Source: Pseudodesulfovibrio cashew (GTDB taxonomy: Bacteria; Desulfobacterota; Desulfovibrionia; Desulfovibrionales; Desulfovibrionaceae). Taken from it: a stretch of 64,000 nucleotides of DNA. Made by a program: the position numbers and the translations under genes. The notes below the pieces were generated by a model. It had not been told where the DNA came from. It saw only the letters and a list, made by a program, of their open reading frames with translations, and did not search any database. Every line of letters starts with the position of its first letter. Position 1 is the first letter of the stretch. Positions 52,143-61,646 of this stretch are shown here, piece after piece. Where the stretch lies: contig NZ_CP046400.1 in assembly GCF_009762795.1 (NCBI RefSeq), positions 3,077,501 through 3,141,500 of the forward strand, given 5' to 3'.

Positions 52143-53459
52143 CTATATTCTAGCCACACCCAGGAACAGGGCATGGAGACTGACAACCAAAACAATAAAT
52201 ACTGTCCGGGCCTGCTTAGGCGAAAGACCGGGGAAACGGTAGCCAATGCGCCCATGCGCGCAGGCGGGCACGCAGTCACCACAAAGGGTGCAAGAAATGG
52301 CGGGCTTGCCCTGCGCCACTGAAAAGGCATCCAGCGCGCTGTATCGGCAACGTGAGAAACACGCTCCACACCGGTTACAATCGTCATCGATCCGAATCCG
52401 CCACGGAGAGAGCTTGCCGAACACATTGGCAATGAGTCCCATGGGGCAATACGCGGTGCAATGGACCATCACCCCTGCCCGCCGGGAAACAATAGCCATG
52501 ACACCCACGCCGGCCAGGCCGAAGAGCGCAGCAAAACCCACCGCTGTCGGACCGGACACGCCCAGAAGGCGCAGGCAAAGGGCCACGCCCACAGTCAGGC
52601 ACAGGGTTCCCAGCCGGCCGTAAACGCTCAGGCGCCCCCACCGCGCATTGGGGACAGGGCGTCCGCCCCGTCGGCTCATGGCATCGTCCCAAGCTCCTAT
52701 GTAGCAGAGATGTGAACACCATGCAGGACCGACCAGCAGGACCGTGACTGAAAAGAGAATGATCATGAAGAGCCCTTCCCCGCGGAAAACCGGTCCGGCA
52801 AGGATGAGCGCGGGCACCGGCAGATGCAGCGTCCCGGTCATGAGCATCCGGTCCAGCCCGGCCAGCCCCAGGAGAAGTTGTCCGAAAAAAACGGCGGAAA
52901 ACAGACCCCAAATGCGCGGCCGCAATATCCGGTGTGAGCTGGCGTCAAGCATAAGGCCGCCGATCCATTGGGCATAGAACGAAAGCAGCGCGATCTCCAG
53001 CCATCCCCAGCCGGGCAGATAACGATCCGCCAAGAGGATCGGAAAGGAGACCTTGGCCCGAGCCATGGCCAGACCGAAAGCGGTCAATATGAAGATGGCC
53101 GCGCGGGGCAATGCTGTTGCCCTGCTCTTGTAAAAATACTCCCGACCTGTCTTGCCGAAAAGGACGAGGAGAGCCAAGGCATCAAATCCGATCACCCCGC
53201 CCATGATCCAAGCTAACCGTTCCCAGGACAATTGCATGGCCTGGCGGAACTGGATGAGCTGAACGGTGGCATCGGCCCAAATGAAGCCGCCCCAGAATAA
53301 CGCAACCATTGCCGCAAGCCGCAACCATCCCCTGCGAGAAAAGACCAGCCCGGCCACCAGCCCGAATCCGGCTGCCAGACCGAAGTCTCCCTGTCTGAGC
53401 GCATGCGCCCCGAGGAGCAGCAGCGCAAGGATGGGTATGGCAATAATGGCGTTCTTCAT
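52143..53459 (-). CDS. NapH/NosR-like membrane ferredoxin
   Basis: A 438-residue protein with about ten hydrophobic segments and cytoplasmic cysteine motifs: WCSHLCYIGAWD, HCTAYCPMGL, CNRCGACFSRCRY and CTLCGDCVPAC. This is the NapH/NosR/CcoG pattern of quinol-linked or membrane electron transfer proteins with two [4Fe-4S] clusters. It is the first gene of the operon that ends with the siroheme reductases and probably feeds them electrons from the quinone pool (inference). Confidence 0.88.
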   Translation of the reverse strand: MKNAIIAIPILALLLLGAHALRQGDFGLAAGFGLVAGLVFSRRGWLRLAAMVALFWGGFIWADATVQLIQFRQAMQLSWERLAWIMGGVIGFDALALLVLFGKTGREYFYKSRATALPRAAIFILTAFGLAMARAKVSFPILLADRYLPGWGWLEIALLSFYAQWIGGLMLDASSHRILRPRIWGLFSAVFFGQLLLGLAGLDRMLMTGTLHLPVPALILAGPVFRGEGLFMIILFSVTVLLVGPAWCSHLCYIGAWDDAMSRRGGRPVPNARWGRLSVYGRLGTLCLTVGVALCLRLLGVSGPTAVGFAALFGLAGVGVMAIVSRRAGVMVHCTAYCPMGLIANVFGKLSPWRIRIDDDCNRCGACFSRCRYSALDAFSVAQGKPAISCTLCGDCVPACAHGRIGYRFPGLSPKQARTVFIVLVVSLHALFLGVARI

Positions 53460-53506
53460 TTCCGTTCTCCGTGTCCCCTTTCTGCCCTTTTCCTTTGACG
53501 AGGACT

Positions 53507-53520
53507 ATGACTTAGGTCAA
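53507..53520. promoter_or_regulatory. FNR/DNR-like palindrome between NapH-like and Crp/Fnr genes
   Basis: ATGACTTAGGTCAA (minus strand TTGACCTAAGTCAT) fits the Crp/Fnr-family pattern TTGAC-N4-GTCAA with one mismatch. It is centred about 54 bases upstream of the NapH-like gene and 48 bases upstream of the regulator, so the regulator may control both. Confidence 0.6.
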
Positions 53521-53561
53521 CTTGTACAAATACCAATTGATTTTGAGGGGAGCCTGCATCT

Positions 53562-54236
53562 ATGAACAAGTTGGAAGCGGTCAAATCCGTCATGTTTTTC
53601 GAAGGGTTGCCAGATGAACAATTCGAAAAACTCGCACAGATATCCATTATTAAAAAATTCGAAAAGGGCGAGCTTCTGTTCGAAGCCGACGTCCCGGCCC
53701 ATGGTTTTTTTGCTCCCATTTCCGGCCGAGTAAAAATCTTTCGTACCTCTCCTTCAGGCAAGGAGCAGATACTGCACGTTTTCGGCCCAGGTGAGGCGTT
53801 CGGCGAAGTCCCGGTCTTCGAAGGTGGCACCTTCCCAGCCCACGGGCAGGCCATTGAACCCTGCAAGGCTCTCTTCTTTCCGCGCCGTGAATTCGCGGAA
53901 ATGATCCGCAAGGACCCGGACCTGGGCATGAAGATGATGGCCATGCTCGCCCAGCGGCTGCGCATACTGGTCAACAAGATCGACGACCTGAGCCTCAAGG
54001 AGGCACCGTCCAGGGTGGCCTCCTATCTATTGCTGCTCCGTTCGTCCCAGGATTCCGACACCTTCAAGCTAGACCTGCCCAAGGGACAGATAGCCTTCTA
54101 CCTGGGCACCATCCAGGAAACGCTGTCACGCATCTTCAAGAAATTCAGTGAACAGGAGATCATAGACATCGACGGCAAAGAAATTACCATCCTGGACCGG
54201 AGTCAACTGGAAGAGATTGCCAACGAAGGCAGATAG
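53562..54236 (+). CDS. Crp/Fnr-family transcriptional regulator
   Basis: A 224-residue regulator: N-terminal cyclic-nucleotide-type beta roll (GELLFEADVPAHGFF, GEAFGEVPVFEGG), long dimer helix (about 120-150) and C-terminal HTH with the recognition helix in LGTIQETLSRIFKKF. It has only one cysteine (near residue 103) and no N-terminal cysteine cluster, so it is not an Fe-S FNR; HcpR-type NO or heme sensing is possible. Divergent from the siroheme reductase operon with a shared palindrome. Confidence 0.93.
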   Translation: MNKLEAVKSVMFFEGLPDEQFEKLAQISIIKKFEKGELLFEADVPAHGFFAPISGRVKIFRTSPSGKEQILHVFGPGEAFGEVPVFEGGTFPAHGQAIEPCKALFFPRREFAEMIRKDPDLGMKMMAMLAQRLRILVNKIDDLSLKEAPSRVASYLLLLRSSQDSDTFKLDLPKGQIAFYLGTIQETLSRIFKKFSEQEIIDIDGKEITILDRSQLEEIANEGR

Positions 54237-54250
54237 CCAAGCCTGAAATC

Positions 54251-54285
54251 AAAAAAGGGGGAAGCGTTCAGCTTCCCCCTTTTGG
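54251..54285. terminator. Bidirectional terminator
   Basis: AAAAGGGGGAAGC-GTTCA-GCTTCCCCCTTTT between the regulator and the TupA-like gene. The minus strand has six T residues; the plus strand a shorter run. Confidence 0.88.
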
Positions 54286-54304
54286 TTATTGTACCCTCTG
54301 TGAT

Positions 54305-55153
54305 CTAATGATCATACTGCTTTGCGTATTCGGCATCATTGTACATACCCTCGCCGTACAAATCCTTGCCGTAGGATGCAATGATGCCCTGCCCTTCATC
54401 CGAAGAAAGGAACCTGATGAATTCCATGACCAGAGCGTGATTGGGAGCACCCTCAGGCGAAGCCAGGGCGTGATAGGTGTTGATGAGCATGGGATCGCCT
54501 CGGAACAGGATCTTGAGATCCTTCATCTCCTTTTTCCCGGCAACCCAGGTGGAGCTGTCAGTCATGAAGTAGCCCTTTTCCGCGTCTGCGCGCTTCAAGG
54601 TCGCCATCATGAAATCCTTGGTGATGACATACCAACTTCCGGAAGGTGTGATCCCGGCCTTTTTCCAAATAGCCAACTCCTTCTTGTTTGTGCCGGAATT
54701 GTCGCCACGCGACATAAACGGAGCCTTGGCCTTGGCAATGCGGGTATAGGCATCCGCCGCGTCCTTGGCACCGGCAATGCCCGCGGGATCGTCCGAAGGG
54801 CCGACAATATAGAATTCATTGGAACCTATCAGTGTGCGGCCTACGGCCCATCCATCAGCCACAGCCTGTTTCTCGGCGGCAGGAGCATGCACCATGCAGG
54901 CATCGACCTCACCCGCCTTGAGCAATGCCAAGGACTTGCCGGAACCGGCCTTGACCCAGCACATCATGGCGTCATGTTTGGCATTGAACGTTTCAGCCAA
55001 CACTTTCAGCAAACCAAGCTCGCCGGGACTGCCCGTGGCCAATTTGTATACGGTCTTCCCTGGACCGTATTCTGCCTTGCACTGGACGCCTTCAGCATAG
55101 GCAACGCCAGTAAGCATGAGCAACATCAATACGAGAGACAAAATCCTTTTCAT
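54305..55153 (-). CDS. TupA-like tungstate/anion-binding periplasmic protein
   Basis: A 282-residue binding protein: signal peptide (cleavage near AYA-EGV, residue 20), GSPGELGLLKVLAETF, VKAGSGKSLALLKAGEVDACMVHAPAAE and FMSRGDNSGTNKKELAIW match TupA of the tungstate ABC transporter. No tupB or tupC gene is adjacent, so the membrane and ATPase parts are elsewhere or the protein works differently. GGGAGGAG precedes the ATG. Tungstate supports formate dehydrogenases in this group of bacteria. Confidence 0.82.
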   Translation of the reverse strand: MKRILSLVLMLLMLTGVAYAEGVQCKAEYGPGKTVYKLATGSPGELGLLKVLAETFNAKHDAMMCWVKAGSGKSLALLKAGEVDACMVHAPAAEKQAVADGWAVGRTLIGSNEFYIVGPSDDPAGIAGAKDAADAYTRIAKAKAPFMSRGDNSGTNKKELAIWKKAGITPSGSWYVITKDFMMATLKRADAEKGYFMTDSSTWVAGKKEMKDLKILFRGDPMLINTYHALASPEGAPNHALVMEFIRFLSSDEGQGIIASYGKDLYGEGMYNDAEYAKQYDH

Positions 55154-55290
55154 GAATACTCCTCCCTGGTTGGATTATGATTTTACATCCAATACCACAA
55201 ATGAATTATGCTGAGCAATACACAATTCACCATAACTATGGAGCATCACGAACAATACGGTGGAAGTATACAATTACCACGACCCAACGC

Positions 55291-55322
55291 AAAAAGCCCG
55301 CCGCACGGAAGTGCGGCGGGCT
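55291..55322 (-). terminator. Terminator after rpsT
   Basis: Very stable stem AGCCCGCCGCAC/GTGCGGCGGGCT with a four-base loop, followed on the minus strand by TTTTTG. It lies 28 bases after the S20 stop. Confidence 0.93.
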
Positions 55323-55349
55323 GCTTTCGCAGAAATTGCGCAGATGAAG

Positions 55350-55616
55350 CTAGGCTTCGATCTTATTGATGGCTACCTGCAGGCGGGAAATGCGGCGCTT
55401 GGCCTGGGCAGCGTGGATAACGTTCTTGCGGGCGGCCTTGTCCAGAATGGAAGCGGCGGCCTTGAGAGCCTCGTTGGCCTTGGCGACATCCTTTTCCTCG
55501 ATGGCAACACGAACAGCCTTGACGGTGTTCTTGATGCGGGTCTTGGAAATGCGGTTGCGGGCGCGACGCTTCAAGCTCTGACGGTGCCTTTTCAGGGCGG
55601 ATTTGTGATTAGCCAA
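55350..55616 (-). CDS. rpsT: 30S ribosomal protein S20
   Basis: An 88-residue basic helical protein: MANHKSALKRHRQSLKRRAR is the typical S20 N-terminus and RKNVIHAAQAKRRISRLQ the C-terminal helix. It binds the 5' and 3' minor domains of 16S rRNA. AGGAG precedes the ATG. Monocistronic, with its own promoter and terminator. Confidence 0.98.
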   Translation of the reverse strand: MANHKSALKRHRQSLKRRARNRISKTRIKNTVKAVRVAIEEKDVAKANEALKAAASILDKAARKNVIHAAQAKRRISRLQVAINKIEA

Positions 55617-55687
55617 GGTAATTTCTCCTGATCAATGTATTTCGTAAAAAAAGCTTTTGCTTGTGATTCTTCCCAAAGGGAGAGCCT

Positions 55688-55715
55688 TTTATATGGACTC
55701 TGCCTCTGATGTCAA
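55688..55715 (-). promoter_or_regulatory. Strong sigma-70 promoter for rpsT
   Basis: On the minus strand TTGACA (55715-55710), a 16-base spacer and TATAAA (55693-55688), about 72 bases before the S20 start codon. Confidence 0.85.
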
Positions 55716-55763
55716 GCGTTTTCTCTGTCCCTGCGGCAAACAAAGTGGCCGCACCGGACCAAC

Positions 55764-57875
55764 CTAAACCTGCAGAGCGCTGAAATCGGCCAGACGACCC
55801 AGCTTGTCCACCAGCGCTTTGAGCAGATTCAACCGATTGAGGCGAACCTCCTGATCATCGCACATGACCATGACGTTGTCGAAGAACGCATCCACGGACG
55901 GGCGCAGCTCCCGCAGGAGTCCCATCAGTCCGGCGAAGTCGCCGGCCTGCCACAGATCGTCGAAACGCGGCCCCATTTCCTCCAGGCGGGTACCGAATGC
56001 TGTTTCCGCCTCGCCTTCGAACAACTCCTTGGTGTAGCCTCCGGTCAGGACCTGCCCGGCCTCGTCACCCTGCTTGCGGATGATGTTGGCAGCGCGCTTG
56101 AAGGTCAGCACAGCCTGCTCGAAGTCCGCCTCCCTAGTGAAGTCGGCAAGAGCTTCCAAACGGGCCTTGAGGGTCCGGATGTCGTTGAATCCGGCACCAA
56201 GGGCAGCGTCAACGGCGAGGGTGTCAAAGCCCTGGCCCGTGAACAGCGCGCGCAGACGCTGGCCGAAGAATTCCATCAGGTTGGACAGGGACTCGCCCTG
56301 CTCCACCTTCCACTTGATATCCTTGCTGTACGCAGCCTGGGCGTTCTTCAGGAAAACCTCCAGGTCGACGTCCAGATCATGCTCCATGATGATCCTGGCG
56401 ATGCCCAGAGCGCAACGACGCAGGGCATAAGGATCGTTTGCACCTGTGGGCTTCTTGCCCAGGCCGAAACAACCGGCCATGGTGTCGGCCTTGTCCGCCA
56501 TGGAGACCAACGCACCGGACAGGCTTGAAGGCACCGGGGTATCGGGGCCAGCAGGCAGGTACTGCTCGTAGATGCCCTGAGAGACGATGTCACCCTTGTC
56601 TTTGCGAGCCGCGTAGATACCGCCCATCTTGCCCTGAAGCGAGTCGAACTCAATGACCATCTCGGAAACGAGGTCCGCCTTGGCCAGACGTCCGGCCTCG
56701 GCGTATTCAGCAATCTCGCCCGGCAGGATGGATTTGGACTCGCCGAGCATTCCGGCCAGCTTGGAACACAGAGTTTCAATGCGACGCGCTTTGTCTCCCA
56801 CCGAGCCCAGCGGACCGAGAAAGACGACGTTTTCCAACTTGTCGAGCCAGGTCTGGAACTCCACCTCGCAGTCGGCTTCCCAGAAGAAACGGGCGTCTTC
56901 CAGGCGAGCCTTCAGCACTCGCTCCCACCCCTTCTTTACCAAGGCCACATCAGTGGGCTCAAGGTTGAGGGTGGTCAGGAAATGAGCCATGAGCTTGCCG
57001 TCGGGCCCCTGGACACCGAAAGACTTCTGATGGGACTGCATGGAGGTAAGAAGTACCTCACGCGGCAGTTCCAGATACAACTCATCGATGTCGCCAATAA
57101 GCGGCTTCGGGTACTCGACCAGGTTGGCCACTTCATCCAGCAGGCCGTCGTTCCAGACGATCTCACCGCCCAGTTCCTTGGCCAATCTGTCGCCTTCGGC
57201 CACGATGGTCTTCTTGCGTTCCTCGGGATCGATGACAACTTTGCAGTCGTTCTCGATAACGGAAAAATAGTCGGCTGAGGAAGCCACGGCAAACGGTCCC
57301 GGACCCATGACCCGATGGCCGCGCGTTTCCCGTCCGGAGGTCATGTTCTCCACGGTGAATTCCACCACGGCGTCATCGAGCAAGGCCAGCAACCAGCGCA
57401 CGGGACGGCCAAAGGTAAAGTCATACCCGCCCCAATGCATCCGTTTGGGGAAAGAAAGGGATTCCACTGCCTTGAGGCAGAGTTCAGGGAGAATGTCAGC
57501 AGTCTTGCCACCACCCACGACCTTCTTGGCCGCCAGGTATTCACCCTTGCCCGTGTCCATTTTAAAGAGGTCTGCTTCGGCCACGCCCTGGGTCTTGGCA
57601 AAACCGGCCCCGGCCTTGGTCAGGTTGCCGTCGGCGTCGTAAGCGATGCGGGTGGGCGGCCCGGTGACGGTCTCCTCTTCCTGGCGCTGCGCCTCGGCGA
57701 TCGCCACCACCTGCGCGGTGATACGACGCGGCGTGGCAAAGGTCCGCACCTCGGCGGCCTCGACCATGGCTTCGTCCAGCAGCTTGCCGAAAGTCTCTTT
57801 CAACTCCGCAGCCAGCTTCGGCACGAAGCGGGCAGGCATTTCCTCGGTTCCGATTTCCAGTATGAATTCGGCCAT
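55764..57875 (-). CDS. glyS: Glycyl-tRNA synthetase beta subunit
   Basis: A 703-residue subunit of the heterotetrameric bacterial enzyme. N-terminal FILEIGTEEMPARFVPKLA, then the B3/B4-like and HD-like segments (PKRMHWGGYDFTFGRPVRWL, TTLNLEP, GALVSMADKADTMAGCFGLG, DPYALRRCALGIARI) and the C-terminal DALR-type tRNA-binding end. Follows glyQ by 36 bases; last gene of the mfd-to-glyS operon visible here. Confidence 0.97.
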   Translation of the reverse strand: MAEFILEIGTEEMPARFVPKLAAELKETFGKLLDEAMVEAAEVRTFATPRRITAQVVAIAEAQRQEEETVTGPPTRIAYDADGNLTKAGAGFAKTQGVAEADLFKMDTGKGEYLAAKKVVGGGKTADILPELCLKAVESLSFPKRMHWGGYDFTFGRPVRWLLALLDDAVVEFTVENMTSGRETRGHRVMGPGPFAVASSADYFSVIENDCKVVIDPEERKKTIVAEGDRLAKELGGEIVWNDGLLDEVANLVEYPKPLIGDIDELYLELPREVLLTSMQSHQKSFGVQGPDGKLMAHFLTTLNLEPTDVALVKKGWERVLKARLEDARFFWEADCEVEFQTWLDKLENVVFLGPLGSVGDKARRIETLCSKLAGMLGESKSILPGEIAEYAEAGRLAKADLVSEMVIEFDSLQGKMGGIYAARKDKGDIVSQGIYEQYLPAGPDTPVPSSLSGALVSMADKADTMAGCFGLGKKPTGANDPYALRRCALGIARIIMEHDLDVDLEVFLKNAQAAYSKDIKWKVEQGESLSNLMEFFGQRLRALFTGQGFDTLAVDAALGAGFNDIRTLKARLEALADFTREADFEQAVLTFKRAANIIRKQGDEAGQVLTGGYTKELFEGEAETAFGTRLEEMGPRFDDLWQAGDFAGLMGLLRELRPSVDAFFDNVMVMCDDQEVRLNRLNLLKALVDKLGRLADFSALQV

Positions 57876-57911
57876 TGTTCTACTCTTTTATTGTAATTGC
57901 GCGTGGCAGCG

Positions 57912-58781
57912 TTATTTCTTCAGCATGGGGTATCCCATCTCCTCACGCTGGTCGGCGTAGAGACGGGCAATCTTGGATGCCAGGTTCCGGACGCGGCCGA
58001 TGTAGGTAGCGCGCTCGGTGATAGAGATGGCGCCGCGAGCGTCCAGCATGTTGAAGGAGTGGGAACACTTGAGACAGCAATCGTATGCGGGCCAAGGCAA
58101 TCCCTCCTCGCACAACTTCAGGCACTCGGCCTCGAACTTGTTAAAGAGATCGAACAGCAATTCCGGCGTGGACAACTCAAAATTGTACTTGGACATCTCC
58201 ACTTCATTCTGATGAAAGACGTTGCCGTAGGTGATCTCGTCATTCCACTGGAGATCATAGACCGATTCTTTCTCCTGGAGATACATGGAGATACGCTCCA
58301 GGCCGTAGGTGATCTCCACGGACACCGGCTTGAGATCGATGCCACCCACCTGCTGGAAGTAGGTGAACTGAGTCACTTCCATGCCGTTGAGCCAGACTTC
58401 CCAGCCAAGGCCCCAGGCGCCCAGGGTGGGCGACTCCCAGTCATCCTCAACAAAACGAATATCGTGGGCCTTTGCATCAATGCCGAGAGCCCCGAGTGAC
58501 TCGAGATACAGCTCCTGAACGTTGTCCGGCGAAGGCTTCAGGATGACCTGGAATTGATAGTAGTGCTGCAAACGGTTCGGGTTTTCGCCGTAGCGGCCGT
58601 CAGTGGGACGCCTGGAAGGCTCTACATAGGCGGTCTTCCACGGCTCGGGACCTATGACGCGGAAAAAGGTATTGGGATTGAACGTGCCCGCGCCGCACTC
58701 GATATCCATAGGCTGCACCACGGCGCAGCCGTAATCGGCCCAGAAATCCTGAAGTGTCAATATGACGTTCTGAAAATTCAT
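57912..58781 (-). CDS. glyQ: Glycyl-tRNA synthetase alpha subunit
   Basis: A 289-residue catalytic class II core: [63 protein letters not shown] and TYGLERI are characteristic. ATG 58781 has GGAG upstream and gives the standard N-terminus MNFQNV; the frame stays open further 5' into recO. It follows recO by 13 bases and pairs with glyS. Confidence 0.98.
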   Translation of the reverse strand: MNFQNVILTLQDFWADYGCAVVQPMDIECGAGTFNPNTFFRVIGPEPWKTAYVEPSRRPTDGRYGENPNRLQHYYQFQVILKPSPDNVQELYLESLGALGIDAKAHDIRFVEDDWESPTLGAWGLGWEVWLNGMEVTQFTYFQQVGGIDLKPVSVEITYGLERISMYLQEKESVYDLQWNDEITYGNVFHQNEVEMSKYNFELSTPELLFDLFNKFEAECLKLCEEGLPWPAYDCCLKCSHSFNMLDARGAISITERATYIGRVRNLASKIARLYADQREEMGYPMLKK

Positions 58782-58794
58782 CAGTTTCTCCAAC

Positions 58795-59550
58795 TCATAC
58801 CTTTTTATACATACCGTTATCCCAGGACAGGCCCAGGTGATAGGCAACGAACAATTCCACCAGTTGACTGCACTGGCGGCGAATACCGACGTCCATTTCC
58901 ACGGAGGCCCAGTCGGCAGGCCTGCTCCGCTGTATCCAATCCAGGGCGCGCAACGCACCGGCGGAAACCTGCCGAGCAAGTCCCTCTAACGGTTTCCCGG
59001 CGGAAAGACAAGTGGGACAGGCTACCTGCCCGGTCTCCACGCCGAACTGATATCCCTTTTCCGTACCCACCGGCTTACCGCATGCGCCACAGGAAAGAAA
59101 GTCCGGCGTATAGCCCATGGCAAAGGCATATTGGGCCCGGAACAACCAAGGCACGAAGTCGGGTGCCCCACCCGTTTCCAGCATCTCCCATGTCTCCAGC
59201 AACAGGCCGTAGGCATGGACGGCATCCGACGGACCGGCATCCACGGCCTCAATGAACTTGACGCAGTTGGCGGCTATGCCCGTCTTGAGCGGGTCCTTGC
59301 GCACACCGGGAAAATTGTTGAGCAACGATCCTTCCTCCAGAACCGTATACTCTCCGCGCCTGCCGGAACCGATGGTGAAAAGAACATGGGAAAGCGGGTC
59401 AAGGCAACCAACGAAACGACGTCGGCTATGGCTCCCGCCGAAGGCAAAGGCATTGAAGATGCCGCGCGATGGTGTAAGCAGACGAACCCAGACGTCCGAC
59501 TCCCGGAAACGGCCCGTTTTCAGGACAAGCGCTTTTTCCGTGGCCCCCAT
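58795..59550 (-). CDS. recO: DNA repair protein RecO
   Basis: A 251-residue recombination mediator: N-terminal OB fold ([25 protein letters not shown]), helical core ([11 protein letters not shown]...[10 protein letters not shown]) and a zinc-finger-like CGACGKPVG...CPTCL (about 155-182). RecO loads RecA with RecR. It lies between rodZ and glyQ in the same operon. Confidence 0.93.
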   Translation of the reverse strand: MGATEKALVLKTGRFRESDVWVRLLTPSRGIFNAFAFGGSHSRRRFVGCLDPLSHVLFTIGSGRRGEYTVLEEGSLLNNFPGVRKDPLKTGIAANCVKFIEAVDAGPSDAVHAYGLLLETWEMLETGGAPDFVPWLFRAQYAFAMGYTPDFLSCGACGKPVGTEKGYQFGVETGQVACPTCLSAGKPLEGLARQVSAGALRALDWIQRSRPADWASVEMDVGIRRQCSQLVELFVAYHLGLSWDNGMYKKV

Positions 59551-59573
59551 GCCGCAAGTCCCCCGGGGACGGG

Positions 59574-60587
59574 TTAGTACCCGATCTGCAAAGTCTGGAT
59601 GTTGGTCTTGTTATCTTCGAGCTTGTAGGGCTTGCCGTTGTAGGTCACGGTCACGCCGGCCACATTGCCGATGCGGATGCGGCGCGGGCTGTTGAACATC
59701 AGTCTGAGGGGCTCTCCTTGTTTGAGCACAAAATCGCGAGACATACGGGATTCATCGCCCTTCCAGACGCCTATCCAACACCCTTTTTCAGTGATTGCGC
59801 GAATGATCACGACATGATCATACAGCTGCTTTTCAGCCATAGCCTCAGCGGGCTGCTCATCGATTTCAGCACCCTGCTCCGCCGCCTCCCGCTCGGCACG
59901 GTCCGCACTAGCAGCAGTCTCCGTCACGGCTACGCCCGCCTCATCGGTCGCCTTGGCAGTATCACCTGAGACTTCCTTTGCTTCCGGGACCTCCTCCACG
60001 GCTTCATCGGCAGCCTGTCCTGCGGCCTCATCGTCGGCTTGCGGTGCGAGCTCACTGTCAGCAGGCGGTGCGGCTTCAGACTCAGGCGCAGAAAGTTCCT
60101 CGCCCGTAGGGGCTTCCAAAGCAGGCTGTTCGCCAGTCTGTTCCTGCAGCGCAGGCGGAACCGGCGTATCCGCATTCTTTCCCTTGAGATTGAAAAAGAA
60201 GAGTCCGCCTCCAGCCAGGAGCAAAACCAGAATCAGCAACAACGGCCAGCGAACGCGGCGTTTCCCTTCCTGAAAGTCCTTGTCCTGAAAGGCTTTTTCT
60301 GCGGCAGGAGACACTTCGTAGATGTGTTCTTCCGGTCCGCCCGCCTCATCCTGGTACTCGCGATCCACAACCATACTCAACTCCTCGGCGTCGAGGCCGA
60401 GGAACCGGGCATAGCTCTTGACGAAACCTTTGGCATAGACCGGGTGCGGCAAGGAGGAACGATCGCCATTTTCCATGGCAACGATGTTCGTCCGGCTGAT
60501 CTTGGTAGAATCCATGACCATCTCGATGGACAGCCCCTTCTTCTCCCGCTCCTGCCTCAGCGCTTCTCCAAGTTCCTGAAAATCCAT
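59574..60587 (-). CDS. rodZ: RodZ-like cell-shape protein
   Basis: A 337-residue protein: N-terminal HTH (LGEALRQEREKKGLSIEMVMDSTKISRTNI, about 5-65), one membrane helix (WPLLLILVLLLAGGGLFFF, about 115-133), a long Ala/Glu-rich periplasmic linker (about 140-245) and a DUF4115 beta domain (AITEKGCWIGVWKGDESRMSRDFVLKQGEPL). This is the RodZ layout that tethers MreB to the membrane. It precedes recO. Confidence 0.93.
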   Translation of the reverse strand: MDFQELGEALRQEREKKGLSIEMVMDSTKISRTNIVAMENGDRSSLPHPVYAKGFVKSYARFLGLDAEELSMVVDREYQDEAGGPEEHIYEVSPAAEKAFQDKDFQEGKRRVRWPLLLILVLLLAGGGLFFFNLKGKNADTPVPPALQEQTGEQPALEAPTGEELSAPESEAAPPADSELAPQADDEAAGQAADEAVEEVPEAKEVSGDTAKATDEAGVAVTETAASADRAEREAAEQGAEIDEQPAEAMAEKQLYDHVVIIRAITEKGCWIGVWKGDESRMSRDFVLKQGEPLRLMFNSPRRIRIGNVAGVTVTYNGKPYKLEDNKTNIQTLQIGY

Positions 60588-60612
60588 TGAAATCTCCGTA
60601 GGTATACCTGGG

Positions 60613-61551
60613 TTATTCCATGTACTCGATTACCGAGCTCTGCTTCAACTGTTCAAAGTATTCGTCAAAAACCTTCTCCCGCTTGGCATCCATGAGCCGC
60701 TTGAAAATCTCGTCACGGACTTCATCCAAGGGAATCAACCGGTCTTCAATGACCTTGACCGGCGACAGGAGCGCCTTGTTGCCCTGAACTTCAATGGGAG
60801 CACTGACGCCTCCCTCCTTGATCCCGTCAAGAGATCGCTGCCAATCATCGGCAAGATCATTCCAGGCGACCTCTCCGATGGATCCGCCGTTCTCCTTTCC
60901 TGGACCTATGCTGTATTTTTCCGCAGCTTCGGCAAAAGTCAACTCGCCATCCTCAATCCGCTTCTTCACTTCAGTTGCTGCGACATCGGGCGGCAGGACT
61001 ATTATGGCCAATGAAATCAATTTCTCAAGCACATAATCGTCATGGTGCGCGTCATACTCTTCCTTGATCTCGGAGTCCGTAACCAACACCTTGCTGTGGA
61101 CCATATAGCCAAGCAACTCCTGCTTCTCGATTATGCCCCTGAGCTTGGTACGGAAATCCTCAAGAGTCAAATTATCCTTCTTGAGCATTTCGTTGAAATC
61201 TTCATCCGTATACCCTTGCTCTTTCTTGATCTTTTTGATCTCAGCATCCACCGCATCATCGGAGATCACGATCTCGAACTTCTTGATTTCCTGTTCCATA
61301 AGCTTGTCGTTGACCATCCGTTCGAGGACCTGCTTGCGGAATTGGTCGAGCTGCTCCTGTTCACGAACGGACAGCTGCCTGTTACCAAGTTTGGCGAGAA
61401 CAGGTTTGATCTCTTCGTCCAGGTCGTACTGGGTGATAATATCGTCGTTGACCTTGACCAGGATACGATCGAACACGACCTCATCGGCCAGGGCGCGCAC
61501 GGGTGCTATCAACATCAACACCCACAGCATCATAGACAAATATCGAAACAC
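60613..61551 (-). CDS. SurA-like periplasmic peptidyl-prolyl isomerase
   Basis: A 312-residue chaperone: signal peptide (about 1-22), SurA N-terminal domain (VVFDRILVKVNDDIITQYDLDEEI, RMVNDKLMEQEIKKFEIVISDDAVDAEI) and one parvulin domain (about 165-265, with the family motif GSIGEVAWNDLADDW...GVSAPIEVQGNKALL). Length is shorter than enteric SurA, which has two parvulin domains. The start is GTG 61551 with AAGGAG upstream. It helps outer-membrane proteins fold. Precedes rodZ by 25 bases. Confidence 0.9.
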   Translation of the reverse strand: MFRYLSMMLWVLMLIAPVRALADEVVFDRILVKVNDDIITQYDLDEEIKPVLAKLGNRQLSVREQEQLDQFRKQVLERMVNDKLMEQEIKKFEIVISDDAVDAEIKKIKKEQGYTDEDFNEMLKKDNLTLEDFRTKLRGIIEKQELLGYMVHSKVLVTDSEIKEEYDAHHDDYVLEKLISLAIIVLPPDVAATEVKKRIEDGELTFAEAAEKYSIGPGKENGGSIGEVAWNDLADDWQRSLDGIKEGGVSAPIEVQGNKALLSPVKVIEDRLIPLDEVRDEIFKRLMDAKREKVFDEYFEQLKQSSVIEYME

Positions 61552-61646
61552 GTATGGCTCCTTGATCCCCCGGCAGGAGGATTTCGATCATGTGATTTTG
61601 ACGGATTCTAGTCTGTTTGCGAAAACTATGCAACGAACGCGCCGAC

